From: Psychrobacillus sp044762745
Lineage (GTDB): Bacteria > Bacillota > Bacilli > Bacillales_A > Planococcaceae
Direction of reading: 5' to 3'
Assembly: GCF_044762745.1 (NCBI RefSeq)
Contig: NZ_JBIWEX010000009.1
Coordinates: 81,619 to 145,618, forward strand
DNA length: 64,000 bases
Positions 42,124-51,433 of the stretch are shown piece by piece. The stretch's first letter is position 1, and every line of letters starts with the position of its first letter. The notes beneath the pieces are model-generated. The model ran no database searches and was not told where the DNA came from. It saw nothing but the letters and a program-made list of their open reading frames with translations. The translations under genes were made by a program, and so were the position numbers.

Positions 42124-42138
42124 AAAGTGAACTTTGCC
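42121..42138. repeat. Perfect 18-bp palindrome
   Basis: GGCAAAGT-GA-ACTTTGCC adjoining the tRNA-like element. It may be a hairpin of the same RNA or an operator; no T-run follows. Confidence 0.5.
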
Positions 42139-42317
42139 TTATAAAATTATTTGCATTAATAATATACTTTGTTTTTGCAGTTTTGCATAGTCTTAAATCG
42201 TGACAATTTTATTAAATGTTCGTAAAGAATATAATCTAAAATACTTGTATGTTGGACACTAAATACATATGATAAAAGGATATAAATATAGAATGCGATA
42301 GGAGTTTGTTTAAGAAA

Positions 42318-43985
42318 ATGTCTTGCCCATTTATTACGCAAAAACAATTCCATTTATTATATGATTTAACGGACGAATATGTGTTTTTCATGCGTAAAGA
42401 AGGAAATACTTTTGTCTATGAATATATCAATAAAAAAGCGGAGGAAATATTTACTGAAAATCCGCAAGGTAAGCGATTAGAACAATGCTTTGATGATTTT
42501 CATTGTAAAACGATTCTCCATCACTACAATCGAGCGTATACGCTTAAACAATCTGTTTCTTATCAAGATCATCACTGTATAGAAGACGCAACCTCTGTGA
42601 ACGAAACATCCGCAATTCCTATTTTTGATGAAGAGAATGTTTATATTTTAGCAACAACAAGAGAAGTGATTAAAACAAAAGAAATGCAGGAGTCAACCTA
42701 TATTTTAGAGAGTTACCGTAAAGGTGTAAATGATGCTGCATTAGTCGCTATGACAAATGAAGATGGTATAATCGTGATGGTAAATAAGCTATTCGAAACT
42801 ACTTCCAAGTTTAAAAAAGAAGAACTCATAGGAAAATCGTTTTGGGTGGTTAATTCTCATTTTCATGAAGATTCTTTCTTTGAACAAATGTGGGAAACGA
42901 TTCAAAAAGGGGAAATTTGGCGAGGGCAAATACGTAATCGAACGAAATACGGATCCTTCTATTGGGTGGATGCAATAATTATTCCAATCACCAATGAAAC
43001 TGGGGTCATTGAAAAATATTTAACCATTCAATTTGACAATACAGAAAAGAGACGGATCTTGACAGAATTACGTAATATCGAGCGTTCATTCAAACTAATA
43101 ACAGAACATTCCAATGATCTGATTGCCATTACGGATGAGGATGGGTATTTGCTCTATTCATCTCCAAGTCATGAAACTATTTTGAATTACGAAAAAGAAG
43201 AGTTACTTGGGACATATTATTTGCAGTTGATCGCAGAGAATTCTTCCAATTTACTTGTAGATATTGAGACGTTTTCGAATCATAAGAACAAAAACAAAAT
43301 ACGTACAGAGCTACTTTTAAAAACAAAAGACGGCTCCACTATTTGGACGGATACAAGCATTACGACCGTACAAAGTACAGTAGATGATGAAGAAGAAAAG
43401 TGGTTCGTTTTTGTTTCTAGGGAAAATACGGAGAAGCGTGCATTAGAAGAACAACTGAAATTTTTAGCGTTCCACGATAGTTTGACTGGTTTACCAAACA
43501 GACGTAAGTTCTATGAAACTATACAAAACGCTATACAATTAGTATCTGAAAATCATGCGAATTTTGGAATATTATATATTGACGGTGATAATTTTAAAGA
43601 GGTGAACGATCAGTATGGGCATGATATGGGGGATCGTTTTTTAAAACATTTTGCTGAAAAGTTAGTGCAAAGTGTTCAGTGTCAGATTGAAATATACCGT
43701 TTCGGTGGAGATGAATTTGTCATAATAGTTGAACAGATCTATGATTATATAGATGGGAAAAGTGAGGAGCTTGAATCAATCATTCAATCGATACAACATA
43801 CCTTCAAAAAAGGTTGGACGATTGATACCATTCACTTTTCACCAACAATATCGATTGGCGTTTCTATGTATCCACATGATGGTTCTACTGTGAATAAGTT
43901 ACTAGAGAATGCAGACGTGGCACTGTATGAGGCGAAGAAACTTGGTAAAAATAATTATGTATATGCAAATACCGTTCATTCTTAA
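42318..43985 (+). CDS. PAS-GGDEF diguanylate cyclase
   Basis: About 555 residues. An N-terminal divergent PAS-like segment is followed by two PAS domains (about 125-245 and 260-385, with NEDGIIVMVNKLFE and DEDGYLLYSSPSHE) and a GGDEF domain (about 390-550) with FHDSLTGLPNRR and intact RFGGDEF. It should make cyclic di-GMP in response to signals sensed in the cytoplasm, as there are no membrane helices. The product-inhibition RxxD site before GGDEF is absent. The start is ATG 42318; TTG 42306 lies too close to AGGAG. No EAL domain. Confidence 0.9.
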   Translation: MSCPFITQKQFHLLYDLTDEYVFFMRKEGNTFVYEYINKKAEEIFTENPQGKRLEQCFDDFHCKTILHHYNRAYTLKQSVSYQDHHCIEDATSVNETSAIPIFDEENVYILATTREVIKTKEMQESTYILESYRKGVNDAALVAMTNEDGIIVMVNKLFETTSKFKKEELIGKSFWVVNSHFHEDSFFEQMWETIQKGEIWRGQIRNRTKYGSFYWVDAIIIPITNETGVIEKYLTIQFDNTEKRRILTELRNIERSFKLITEHSNDLIAITDEDGYLLYSSPSHETILNYEKEELLGTYYLQLIAENSSNLLVDIETFSNHKNKNKIRTELLLKTKDGSTIWTDTSITTVQSTVDDEEEKWFVFVSRENTEKRALEEQLKFLAFHDSLTGLPNRRKFYETIQNAIQLVSENHANFGILYIDGDNFKEVNDQYGHDMGDRFLKHFAEKLVQSVQCQIEIYRFGGDEFVIIVEQIYDYIDGKSEELESIIQSIQHTFKKGWTIDTIHFSPTISIGVSMYPHDGSTVNKLLENADVALYEAKKLGKNNYVYANTVHS

Positions 43986-44001
43986 TATGAACGGTATTTT
44001 T
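43971..44001 (+). terminator. Terminator-like hairpin
   Basis: ACCGTTCAT and ATGAACGGT arms then ATTTTT; the GGDEF gene stop is inside. It separates that gene from the two-component operon. Confidence 0.75.
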
Positions 44002-44018
44002 GAAAGGAATTGTCTATA

Positions 44019-44693
44019 GTGAACCGGCATATTTTATTAATAGAAGACGAGATAAATATCGCTAAATTTATAGAGCTAGAATTGAAACACGAAAATTTTA
44101 TTGTGACAGTTTCGCATGATGGCAGGGAAGGTGCGGAGCTTGCATTATCAAATACATATGATCTGTTGTTAATAGACGTTATGCTTCCTAATTTAAATGG
44201 GCTAGAAATTTGTCGGAGAGTTCGAGGGAAGAAAGAAACTCCTATCATTTTAATAACAGCAAGAGATGCTGTAATCGACCGAGTTTCTGGTTTAGAAGCT
44301 GGGGCAGATGATTATGTGGTGAAGCCATTTGCCATCGAAGAATTATTAGCAAGAATACGTGCCATTTTAAGACGTGTAGATCGTCCACAAATAACAGTCG
44401 ATGACCTGACGATTAAACACCTCTCCATCGACCAAAAAGCACATCAAGTATTCTACCGAGAGAAAGAAATTTTGCTAACGAAGACGGAGTATGATTTGCT
44501 CGTTTACTTTATGGAAAATAATAATATTGTCTTAACACGAGATGTCATTTTGGAGAAAGTGTGGGGATATGAAACAGAAGTAGAGACAAATGTAGTAGAC
44601 GTGTATATACGGCATTTGAGAAAAAAGCTACCAGAAGAAATTGCTTCTCTCATTGAAACGGTTCGAGGGGTAGGATACGTGATGCGCACATGA
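44019..44693 (+). CDS. OmpR-family response regulator (ArlR-like)
   Basis: About 224 residues. Receiver domain (about 1-115) with the acidic pair ED near residue 9-10, phospho-acceptor Asp in LLLIDVMLPN, conserved Thr in ILITARD and Lys in VVKPF; a winged-helix DNA-binding domain (about 128-224) with LTKTEYDLLVYF and VETNVVDVYIRHLRKKL. Sequence and partner resemble ArlR of Staphylococcus and YkoG-type regulators. The start GTG 44019 is chosen because TTG 44010 sits on the AAAGGA site. It overlaps the kinase gene by four bases. Confidence 0.9.
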   Translation: MNRHILLIEDEINIAKFIELELKHENFIVTVSHDGREGAELALSNTYDLLLIDVMLPNLNGLEICRRVRGKKETPIILITARDAVIDRVSGLEAGADDYVVKPFAIEELLARIRAILRRVDRPQITVDDLTIKHLSIDQKAHQVFYREKEILLTKTEYDLLVYFMENNNIVLTRDVILEKVWGYETEVETNVVDVYIRHLRKKLPEEIASLIETVRGVGYVMRT

Positions 44694-46078
44694 AACATTG
44701 GACATTACAAAGAAAATGGACATATGCTTCCGGTCTATCGATTTTTTTGAGTTTCTTGATGATGTGCGTCATCTTATTTTTTTCTATATATAATTGGTTA
44801 CTTATATCAGAAGAAAAGATTGCCCAAAATACTTTGCATGAAGTAGTTAACTTTTTCGAGTCTAAAGGACCGATTATCTCGATCCAAGACATACAGCGAA
44901 ATAAAACGCTACTTAACCAGCTTGTAAACCAAAAACAATCCGTTCGAATACTTAACGCAGATGGAATTGAAGTTTTACGAATAAATGATGCAAGCCCATT
45001 CCCAAGCTTTTCGCCGACATTAACAACAGATTTTCAAAAAGATAAATTAAATAATCAACTGCTTCTTCATAAAGTCGCAGAAATTGATTTTGGTTTATTT
45101 AAAGGGTATGTGGAGATTTCTCATAGTCTAGAAAATTTCTCCCAATTAATGCGCTATATCTTAATAGCAATGGTTATTTTTACGTTCATTGCACTCGTAC
45201 TTTCCGCATTAATTGGTTATTCATTGTCGTCAATTTTACTAAAACCTTTAAAAGAATTACGGAATGAAATGCAAGAAGCGAAACAGACGAAGTTTTCTAA
45301 GGAAGTGAGTTTTCAATACGTAACAAACGATGAAATTGGGGAACTTTTAACGATCTATAAACAATTGATGAATGAAGTTTCGGAAACTATTACAAGACAA
45401 GATGAGTTCATTCATAATGTGTCACATGAGTTACGCACACCAATACAAGTTGTAGAGGGACATTTGTCGTTATTAAATCGTTGGGGAAAAGATGATAAAG
45501 AGGTTTTGGATGATTCGTTGCAAATTTCCTTAACAGAAGTACAAAAAATGAAATTACTAATTGAAGAAATGCTTAAACTTGCTAAAAGGGAACAATCGGA
45601 TAAACAAAAAGAAACAAATATTTCTACAATCGTATATGATTTAAAGCAAAAATATCGTATTTTAACACCGACAGTAGAGATTAAATTTGATGGAAACGAT
45701 CATGAAAAACTACCGATACCAGCAACAGCTTTGGAGCAAATAATAGGAAATCTCATTGATAATGCGATTAAATACAATACAAATCAGCCGAAAATTGTTG
45801 TAAAAGTAACGCATCACGACACCCAAACAATCCTATCCGTCAAAGATAATGGGATTGGTATCCCAACTGAACTACTTCCTAAAATATTTGATCGTTTTTT
45901 TGTTATAGATGAAGCAAGGACGAAAACAAAAGGGGGATCTGGTTTAGGACTTAGTATTGTAAAAAGGTTAGTATCGGAATACAAAGGAGAGATTCATGTT
46001 CAAAGTAAAGAGAACGAAGGTACAAATTTTGACATTATTTTCACTATAATGACAAAAGAAGAATCATTCAATTCATAA
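44690..46078 (+). CDS. Sensor histidine kinase (ArlS-like)
   Basis: A 462-residue membrane kinase: helices at about 12-35 and 155-180 flanking an extracytoplasmic sensor of about 120 residues, a HAMP domain, a HisKA domain with phospho-acceptor His in HNVSHELRTPIQ, and an ATPase domain with IIGNLIDNAIKYN (N box), VKDNGIGIP (G1), FDRFFVID (F) and GGSGLGLSIVK (G2). It phosphorylates the response regulator encoded just upstream with a four-base overlap. The signal is not known. Confidence 0.92.
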   Translation: MKHWTLQRKWTYASGLSIFLSFLMMCVILFFSIYNWLLISEEKIAQNTLHEVVNFFESKGPIISIQDIQRNKTLLNQLVNQKQSVRILNADGIEVLRINDASPFPSFSPTLTTDFQKDKLNNQLLLHKVAEIDFGLFKGYVEISHSLENFSQLMRYILIAMVIFTFIALVLSALIGYSLSSILLKPLKELRNEMQEAKQTKFSKEVSFQYVTNDEIGELLTIYKQLMNEVSETITRQDEFIHNVSHELRTPIQVVEGHLSLLNRWGKDDKEVLDDSLQISLTEVQKMKLLIEEMLKLAKREQSDKQKETNISTIVYDLKQKYRILTPTVEIKFDGNDHEKLPIPATALEQIIGNLIDNAIKYNTNQPKIVVKVTHHDTQTILSVKDNGIGIPTELLPKIFDRFFVIDEARTKTKGGSGLGLSIVKRLVSEYKGEIHVQSKENEGTNFDIIFTIMTKEESFNS

Positions 46079-46222
46079 TAAAGTATATATTGTTTAAATT
46101 CTAATTTAATTTGAAAAAAAGCATTGTATTTTTTTCCTAGAGTAGTAAGATGGATATGGAAAAATTGTTCTTTCAAACTATACTTTCAGTCCTTTTGAAA
46201 GAGTGGTAAACTATAAATGTGT

Positions 46223-46247
46223 ACATTTTGTGTTGGACACAAAATGT
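46223..46247. promoter_or_regulatory. Operator-like inverted repeat before odhA
   Basis: ACATTTTGTG-TTGGA-CACAAAATGT: 10-bp arms. The half CACAAAATGTT recurs at 46308-46318 overlapping the odhA ribosome site. It does not match the CcpA cre consensus. Confidence 0.5.
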
Positions 46248-46332
46248 TTACATTCCATTTTATTCTACTTAATTTATTTATGTTATTTTTCATCAATGCC
46301 TAAAAGGCACAAAATGTTGGAGGTTTTTCTAA

Positions 46333-49128
46333 ATGTCGAACAATCAAACACCTTGGTCAGCTTTTTCCGGTCCTAACCTTGGTTATGTGATGGAGCAGTA
46401 TGATTTATTTCTACAGTCTCCGGACGAAGTGGATAGCGAATTAGCAATTTTATTTCAACAGTATGGTGCACCAACGATTGCATCTACTCCTTCCAGTGCA
46501 AATGTTGATACATCTGCAGTCGAACCAAATAATTTTGAAAAAATTATTCGTGCTATAGGGCTTGCAGATGCAATTCGCGCACATGGACATTTAACAGCGG
46601 ATATTTATCCACTAAATGATGGTCCAAAAGAAGATCCTAAAATTGATCCGAAAACATACGGTTTGACAGATCAAGATTTACGTGAAGTTCCAGTTTCATT
46701 TTTAATAGCTAATGCTCCAAGTAATGTTACAAATGGTTTACAAGCAATTGAACATTTACAAGCTGCTTACTCAAACAAAATCGCTTTTGAAATTGCACAT
46801 ATTGTGAATTCAGAAGAAAGATTATGGTTACAAGATAAAATTGAAAAAGGTGCTGTCTTAGAAAAACTTTCAGCCGATGACAAAAAAGCATTATTAAAGC
46901 GTTTAACTCAAATTGAAGGTTTTGAGAAATTTATCCACCGTACATTTGTTGGTGCGAAACGTTTTTCCATTGAAGGTTTAGATACGCTAGTTGTACTAAT
47001 GGATGAATTAGTACGTCAATCAAATAAAACAAATACAAAACAAGTAAATATAGGTATGGCCCACCGTGGAAGATTAAATGTATTAACACATGTTTTACAA
47101 AAGCCATACGAAATGATGTTTGCAGAGTTTGCGCATGTACCAAGTGACTCTTTTTTACCGAAAGATGGCTCTTTAGAAATGTCAGAAGGTTGGTATGGAG
47201 ATGTAAAGTACCACAAAGGTGCAACATTCCGTTCAACATCTGGCCTAACGTTAAAATTAGCATATAACCCATCTCACTTAGAAGTAGTAAGTCCAATTGT
47301 TACTGGACAAACTCGTGCAGCACAAGAAACGACAGATGTAGCAGGATATCCTGTTCAAGATAAAAATGCGGCATTTGCTATTTTAATACATGGTGATGCA
47401 GCTTTCCCAGGTCAAGGTGTTGTAACAGAAGTATTGAATTATAGCCGAGTACGTGGATTCCAAACAGGGGGATCTATACATATTATCGCAAATAATATGA
47501 TTGGATTTACAACAGAGCATTATGATTCACGTTCGACACATTATTCTTCTGATCCAGCAAAAGGGTTTGAAGTTCCGATTATTCATGTAAATGCCGATGA
47601 TCCGGAAGCAGTTCTTGCTGTAGCGAAATTTGCGCATGAGTATCGTCAAAAATTTGAAAAAGATATCGTGATTGACCTATTAGGTTACCGTCGTTATGGA
47701 CATAACGAAATGGACGAACCTTTAGTGACAAACCCAACGATGTATCATAAAGTTCACCAACATCCAACAGTTCGAGAGCTTTATGGAAAACAACTAGTAG
47801 AAGAAAAATTATTAGAAACTGCTGATGTGAATTCATTAGATGAATCCATTTTCAGTGGAATGCAAGAAGCATATGATCGTGTGAAAGAGCTTCCACAAAC
47901 TACTGTCCATGAAATCGTTATTCCTGAAGCAGTATTAAATGGAATTCCGGAAATGGAAACTGGAGTAGAGGAAAGTAATCTTGCAAAAATTAATGAAGAG
48001 CTTCTTACTTGGCCAGCTGAATTTACAGCATTTAAAAAATTAGAGAAAATTTTAAAACGCCGTGAGGAACCATTTAAAGGAAAAGGTAAAATCGACTGGG
48101 GACACGCTGAAACACTTGCTTTCGCAACGATACTACAAGATGGAAACTCGATTCGTTTAACTGGTCAAGATGCGCAGCGTGGAACGTTCTCTCATAGACA
48201 TTTAGTTCTACACGATGAAAAAACAGGTACAGAATTAACACCGATTCATGCTATTAGTGATGCAAAAGCTTCGTTCGTTGTACATAATAGTCCATTAACG
48301 GAAGCAGCTATTTTAGGTTATGAATTCGGATACAATTTAGAAGATCCAAACTCCTTATCTATTTGGGAAGCACAATATGGAGATTTCGCGAATATGGCAC
48401 AAGTTATGTTCGATAACTTCATTAGTGCAGCTAGATCGAAATGGGGATTAAAATCTGGACTTGTTATGTTATTACCACATGCTGCTGAAGGACAAGGTGC
48501 AGAGCATTCAAGCGCTCGTCTAGAACGCTATTTACAACTAGCAGCGGAAAATAACTGGACGGTAGCTAATCTTTCAAGTGCGGCAAACTATTTCCATATT
48601 TTACGTAGACAAGCTAAGATGTTAAAAGAGGATGCAATTCGTCCTTTAATCATTGTGTCTCCAAAATCACTGTTACGTCATCCACTAGTTGGGGCAGATG
48701 TTGCCGAATTAACTACGGGTCAATTTGAAACAGTTATAGAACAACCGGGTCTTGGTCAAGATGCTAAAAAGATCGAGAAAATCGGTTTTGCAAGTGGTAA
48801 ACTGGCAATCGATTTAGCAGACAAAGTAAAAGATGGAGAAGGTTACGATCACTTACACATTGTACGTGTAGAACAACTATATCCATTCCCAACAGAAAAG
48901 ATTCAAGCAATCGTAAACCGTTATCCGAATGTGAAACAACTTGCTTGGGCACAAGAAGAGCCTGAAAACATGGGTTCATGGAATTTTGCCCTTCCGTATT
49001 TAATAGAAATAGCTGATGGAAAAGAAATCACATATGTAGGTCGTGTACATCGTTCAAGTCCAGCTGAAGGGGACGGAGATACGTACAAAGCAGAACAAGC
49101 ACGAATCATTGATGAAGCATTAAAATAA
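46333..49128 (+). CDS. odhA: 2-oxoglutarate dehydrogenase E1 component
   Basis: A 931-residue thiamine-diphosphate enzyme that decarboxylates 2-oxoglutarate and passes the succinyl group to E2 in the citric acid cycle. Marks are the N-terminal PWSAFSGPNLGYVMEQYDLF E2-interaction helix, GMAHRGRLNVL and HVNADDPEAV for cofactor binding, RYGHNEMDEP, and C-terminal LPHAAEGQGAEHSSARLERY. Length is normal. GGAGGT lies before ATG 46333. It is followed after 159 bases, containing a large hairpin, by odhB. Confidence 0.97.
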   Translation: MSNNQTPWSAFSGPNLGYVMEQYDLFLQSPDEVDSELAILFQQYGAPTIASTPSSANVDTSAVEPNNFEKIIRAIGLADAIRAHGHLTADIYPLNDGPKEDPKIDPKTYGLTDQDLREVPVSFLIANAPSNVTNGLQAIEHLQAAYSNKIAFEIAHIVNSEERLWLQDKIEKGAVLEKLSADDKKALLKRLTQIEGFEKFIHRTFVGAKRFSIEGLDTLVVLMDELVRQSNKTNTKQVNIGMAHRGRLNVLTHVLQKPYEMMFAEFAHVPSDSFLPKDGSLEMSEGWYGDVKYHKGATFRSTSGLTLKLAYNPSHLEVVSPIVTGQTRAAQETTDVAGYPVQDKNAAFAILIHGDAAFPGQGVVTEVLNYSRVRGFQTGGSIHIIANNMIGFTTEHYDSRSTHYSSDPAKGFEVPIIHVNADDPEAVLAVAKFAHEYRQKFEKDIVIDLLGYRRYGHNEMDEPLVTNPTMYHKVHQHPTVRELYGKQLVEEKLLETADVNSLDESIFSGMQEAYDRVKELPQTTVHEIVIPEAVLNGIPEMETGVEESNLAKINEELLTWPAEFTAFKKLEKILKRREEPFKGKGKIDWGHAETLAFATILQDGNSIRLTGQDAQRGTFSHRHLVLHDEKTGTELTPIHAISDAKASFVVHNSPLTEAAILGYEFGYNLEDPNSLSIWEAQYGDFANMAQVMFDNFISAARSKWGLKSGLVMLLPHAAEGQGAEHSSARLERYLQLAAENNWTVANLSSAANYFHILRRQAKMLKEDAIRPLIIVSPKSLLRHPLVGADVAELTTGQFETVIEQPGLGQDAKKIEKIGFASGKLAIDLADKVKDGEGYDHLHIVRVEQLYPFPTEKIQAIVNRYPNVKQLAWAQEEPENMGSWNFALPYLIEIADGKEITYVGRVHRSSPAEGDGDTYKAEQARIIDEALK

Positions 49129-49166
49129 TTTAGGGCGTATAAAAGCACCCACTAAACTATTTGAAA

Positions 49167-49238
49167 GCCTCCGGCGGATTTCACAGATTTTGATTGTGCT
49201 ATCGCACAATCAAAATCTGGACGCAATTTCGCTGAGGC
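49167..49238. repeat. Intergenic hairpin element between odhA and odhB
   Basis: A perfect 16-bp inverted repeat, CAGATTTTGATTGTGC / GCACAATCAAAATCTG around TATC, sits inside outer GCCTC / GAGGC arms. It resembles interspersed REP-like hairpins of Planococcaceae. No T-run, so it is more likely an mRNA stability or attenuation element than a terminator. Confidence 0.7.
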
Positions 49239-49287
49239 GAATACGGATTATAAGAGAAGCTAAGATATACTAAAGGAGGAAATTCAA

Positions 49288-50514
49288 GTGGCAGAAATTA
49301 TTGTTCCAGAATTAGCAGAATCGATTACAGAGGGTACGATTGCACAATGGTTAAAACAACCAGGTGAAACAGTGGAAAAAGGTGAGTTCATCGTTGAACT
49401 GGAAACAGATAAAGTAAATGTCGAAGTAATTTCTGAAGAAGCTGGAGTTGTTAGTGAATTACTAGCTTCAGAAGGCGATACAGTGCAAGTAGGTCAAGTT
49501 ATCGCAGTAGTTGGAGCAGGATCAGGCGCAGCCGCTGCACCAGCGCAAAAGGCACCGGAGGCGGAATCTACACCAGCAGCTCCTCAAGCGGCAGCAGCTC
49601 CAGTAGTTGAAGAAACTTCTTCTGAGCAAGATCGCACAATCGCAAGCCCAGCAGCTCGTAAACTGGCTCGTGAAAAAGGTATCAATTTAAGTGAAATCTC
49701 TCCAGTTGATCCAATGGGACGCGTTCGTGTACAAGACGTTGCAGCACATGGTACGGCACCAGCACCTGCTAAAGCAGCACCAGCGCCAGCAGCTTCTGCA
49801 CCTAAAGAAGATGATGGTCGTACAACTCGTGAAAAAATGTCTCGTCGTCGTCAAACAATTGCTTCTCGTTTATTAGAAGTAAGACAAAACACTGCAATGT
49901 TAACTACTTTCAATGAAATCGACATGACGAATGTGATGGCATTACGTTCACGTAAAAAAGATCAATTCTTCGAGCAAAACGATGTACGTCTTGGATTCAT
50001 GTCATTCTTTACAAAAGCAGTAGTTGCAGCGCTTAAAAAATATCCTTATGTAAATTCACAAATTGATGGAACAGATATTGTGAAAAACAATTTCTATGAT
50101 ATTGGTATCGCTGTATCCACAGATGGTGGATTAGTAGTTCCTATCGTTCGTGATGCGGATCGTAAAAACTTTGCTGAAATCGAAGGAAATATTGGAGAAC
50201 TTGCTAAAAAAGCTCGTGATAACAAATTAGCGCTTTCTGATATGTCTGGCGGTTCATTTACGATTACAAACGGTGGAGTATTTGGATCATTACTTTCTAC
50301 GCCTATTCTTAACGGTACACAAGTTGGCATCTTAGGAATGCACACTATTCAAAAGCGTCCAATCGCTGTTGGAGATGAAATTCAAATTCGACCAATGATG
50401 TATGTGGCATTATCTTATGACCACCGTGTAATCGATGGGAAAGACTCAGTTGGATTCTTGAAAATGGTAAAAGAGCTTCTCGAAAATCCAGAAGACTTAA
50501 TGTTAAATTCTTAA
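49288..50514 (+). CDS. odhB: Dihydrolipoyl succinyltransferase E2 of 2-oxoglutarate dehydrogenase
   Basis: A 408-residue E2 protein. The lipoyl domain (1-77) has lipoyl-Lys42 in ETDKVNVE; an Ala/Pro-rich hinge follows, then a peripheral subunit-binding domain (about 125-160, ASPAARKLAREKGI), a second Ala/Pro hinge, and the catalytic domain with the active-site His in SYDHRVIDGKD. It transfers the succinyl group to CoA. Start is GTG 49288 after AAAGGAGG. The E3 subunit is not encoded nearby, as usual. A strong terminator follows. Confidence 0.97.
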   Translation: MAEIIVPELAESITEGTIAQWLKQPGETVEKGEFIVELETDKVNVEVISEEAGVVSELLASEGDTVQVGQVIAVVGAGSGAAAAPAQKAPEAESTPAAPQAAAAPVVEETSSEQDRTIASPAARKLAREKGINLSEISPVDPMGRVRVQDVAAHGTAPAPAKAAPAPAASAPKEDDGRTTREKMSRRRQTIASRLLEVRQNTAMLTTFNEIDMTNVMALRSRKKDQFFEQNDVRLGFMSFFTKAVVAALKKYPYVNSQIDGTDIVKNNFYDIGIAVSTDGGLVVPIVRDADRKNFAEIEGNIGELAKKARDNKLALSDMSGGSFTITNGGVFGSLLSTPILNGTQVGILGMHTIQKRPIAVGDEIQIRPMMYVALSYDHRVIDGKDSVGFLKMVKELLENPEDLMLNS

Positions 50515-50524
50515 TCAATGAATC

Positions 50525-50563
50525 AAAAAGCAGATCCTGCAATCAGGATCTGCTTTTTTTTTG
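50525..50563 (+). terminator. Intrinsic terminator of odhAB
   Basis: AAAAAGCAGATCCTG-CAAT-CAGGATCTGCTTTTT, very strong. Confidence 0.9.
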
Positions 50564-50626
50564 CTTACAAAACTATATAAGTTTAGACATATGATAGTAT
50601 TTCAAATGTTATTTTGTGCATAATAA

Positions 50627-51054
50627 AGGGAAAATGCGTCGTAAGATATCCGCTGTGATTTTTGCTACGGGGTGGACGCTTTCCGTGGGGTGAGCGATAA
50701 GCCATCACCGACGCTTACGCGTGCGATGTGATGGCTTATCTGTCTCACTCATCCCACTGGAGTCGCCACCCCTCCGCAAAAATCAATAGAAATTGCTGAC
50801 TTATTTAGTAGCGACTTGCTTCAAACAATCATTTTTTCATGGAATATAACTTTTCTATATTGTAGGAAGAGAACGGGGCATATTTTCTCCAATCATTCGG
50901 ATTCTCCTAGTACAGGCGAGCGATAGAATCATTATCTAATCTAATCATTTGATCTAAAGCACTAAATAATAAATGACATTTTGCTAACTAGTTATCATTT
51001 AGAAATACAAATTCAGACTAAACTTTATTCCACTCTCTACGACGCATTTTCCCT
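50627..51054. mobile_element. MITE-like element, 428 bp with 17-bp terminal inverted repeats
   Basis: Ends are AGGGAAAATGCGTCGTA (50627-50643) and its exact complement TACGACGCATTTTCCCT (51038-51054). Inside the left half is a long imperfect hairpin (50657-50784) with arms GATTTTTGC / GCAAAAATC, GGGGTGG / CCACCCC and GATAAGCCATCAC / GTGATGGCTTATC. There is no open reading frame of note. No clear target-site duplication is seen. It resembles non-autonomous elements and the large repeated hairpins of Bacillaceae genomes. Confidence 0.65.
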
Positions 51055-51188
51055 AGTATGTGCTTCATACCATTTATAATGCCAATGATACATAAGAGAT
51101 AAGAACAAGCAATTGAGCGCTTTTTTCTGCTCATTTATTGAAATTCCAGTGTTTCAATCGTATACTATAATAAAAGGAAGTGGATACC

Positions 51189-51386
51189 ATGATACATACA
51201 AATTGGGCAACAAAGCCTACACTAGATACAGTTACTTGCGTAAGTACAGATGCTAAAAAATTCTTAGTAAGTAATGTACTAACGGTTGGTAAAACATATG
51301 AAGTAAAAAATGAAACAGAAGAATTTCTGTTTGTTGTCGACAACACTGGAAAAGTTGGCGGCTACTACAAGGAATATTTTCAATAA
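51189..51386 (+). CDS. DUF6501-like small protein
   Basis: A 65-residue protein (MIHTNWATKP at the start) with a conserved-looking end NETEEFLFVVDNTGKVGGYY, which matches my memory of the DUF6501 family in Bacillus; function unknown. It starts at ATG 51189 behind AAAGGAAG. A TATAAT-like -10 lies near 51163. A terminator follows directly. Confidence 0.75.
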   Translation: MIHTNWATKPTLDTVTCVSTDAKKFLVSNVLTVGKTYEVKNETEEFLFVVDNTGKVGGYYKEYFQ

Positions 51387-51389
51387 AAA

Positions 51390-51417
51390 TCCGATGAATA
51401 CTCATCGGATTTTTTTC
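51390..51417 (+). terminator. Intrinsic terminator
   Basis: ATCCGATGA and TCATCGGAT arms around ATAC, then TTTTTT. Confidence 0.9.
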
Positions 51418-51433
51418 ATAAGGAGACTATAAA

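Noticed and set aside
46100..46332. Catabolite-response (cre) site before odhA
   Set aside because: No sequence close to TGWAANCGNTNWCA was found; the palindrome there has a different consensus.
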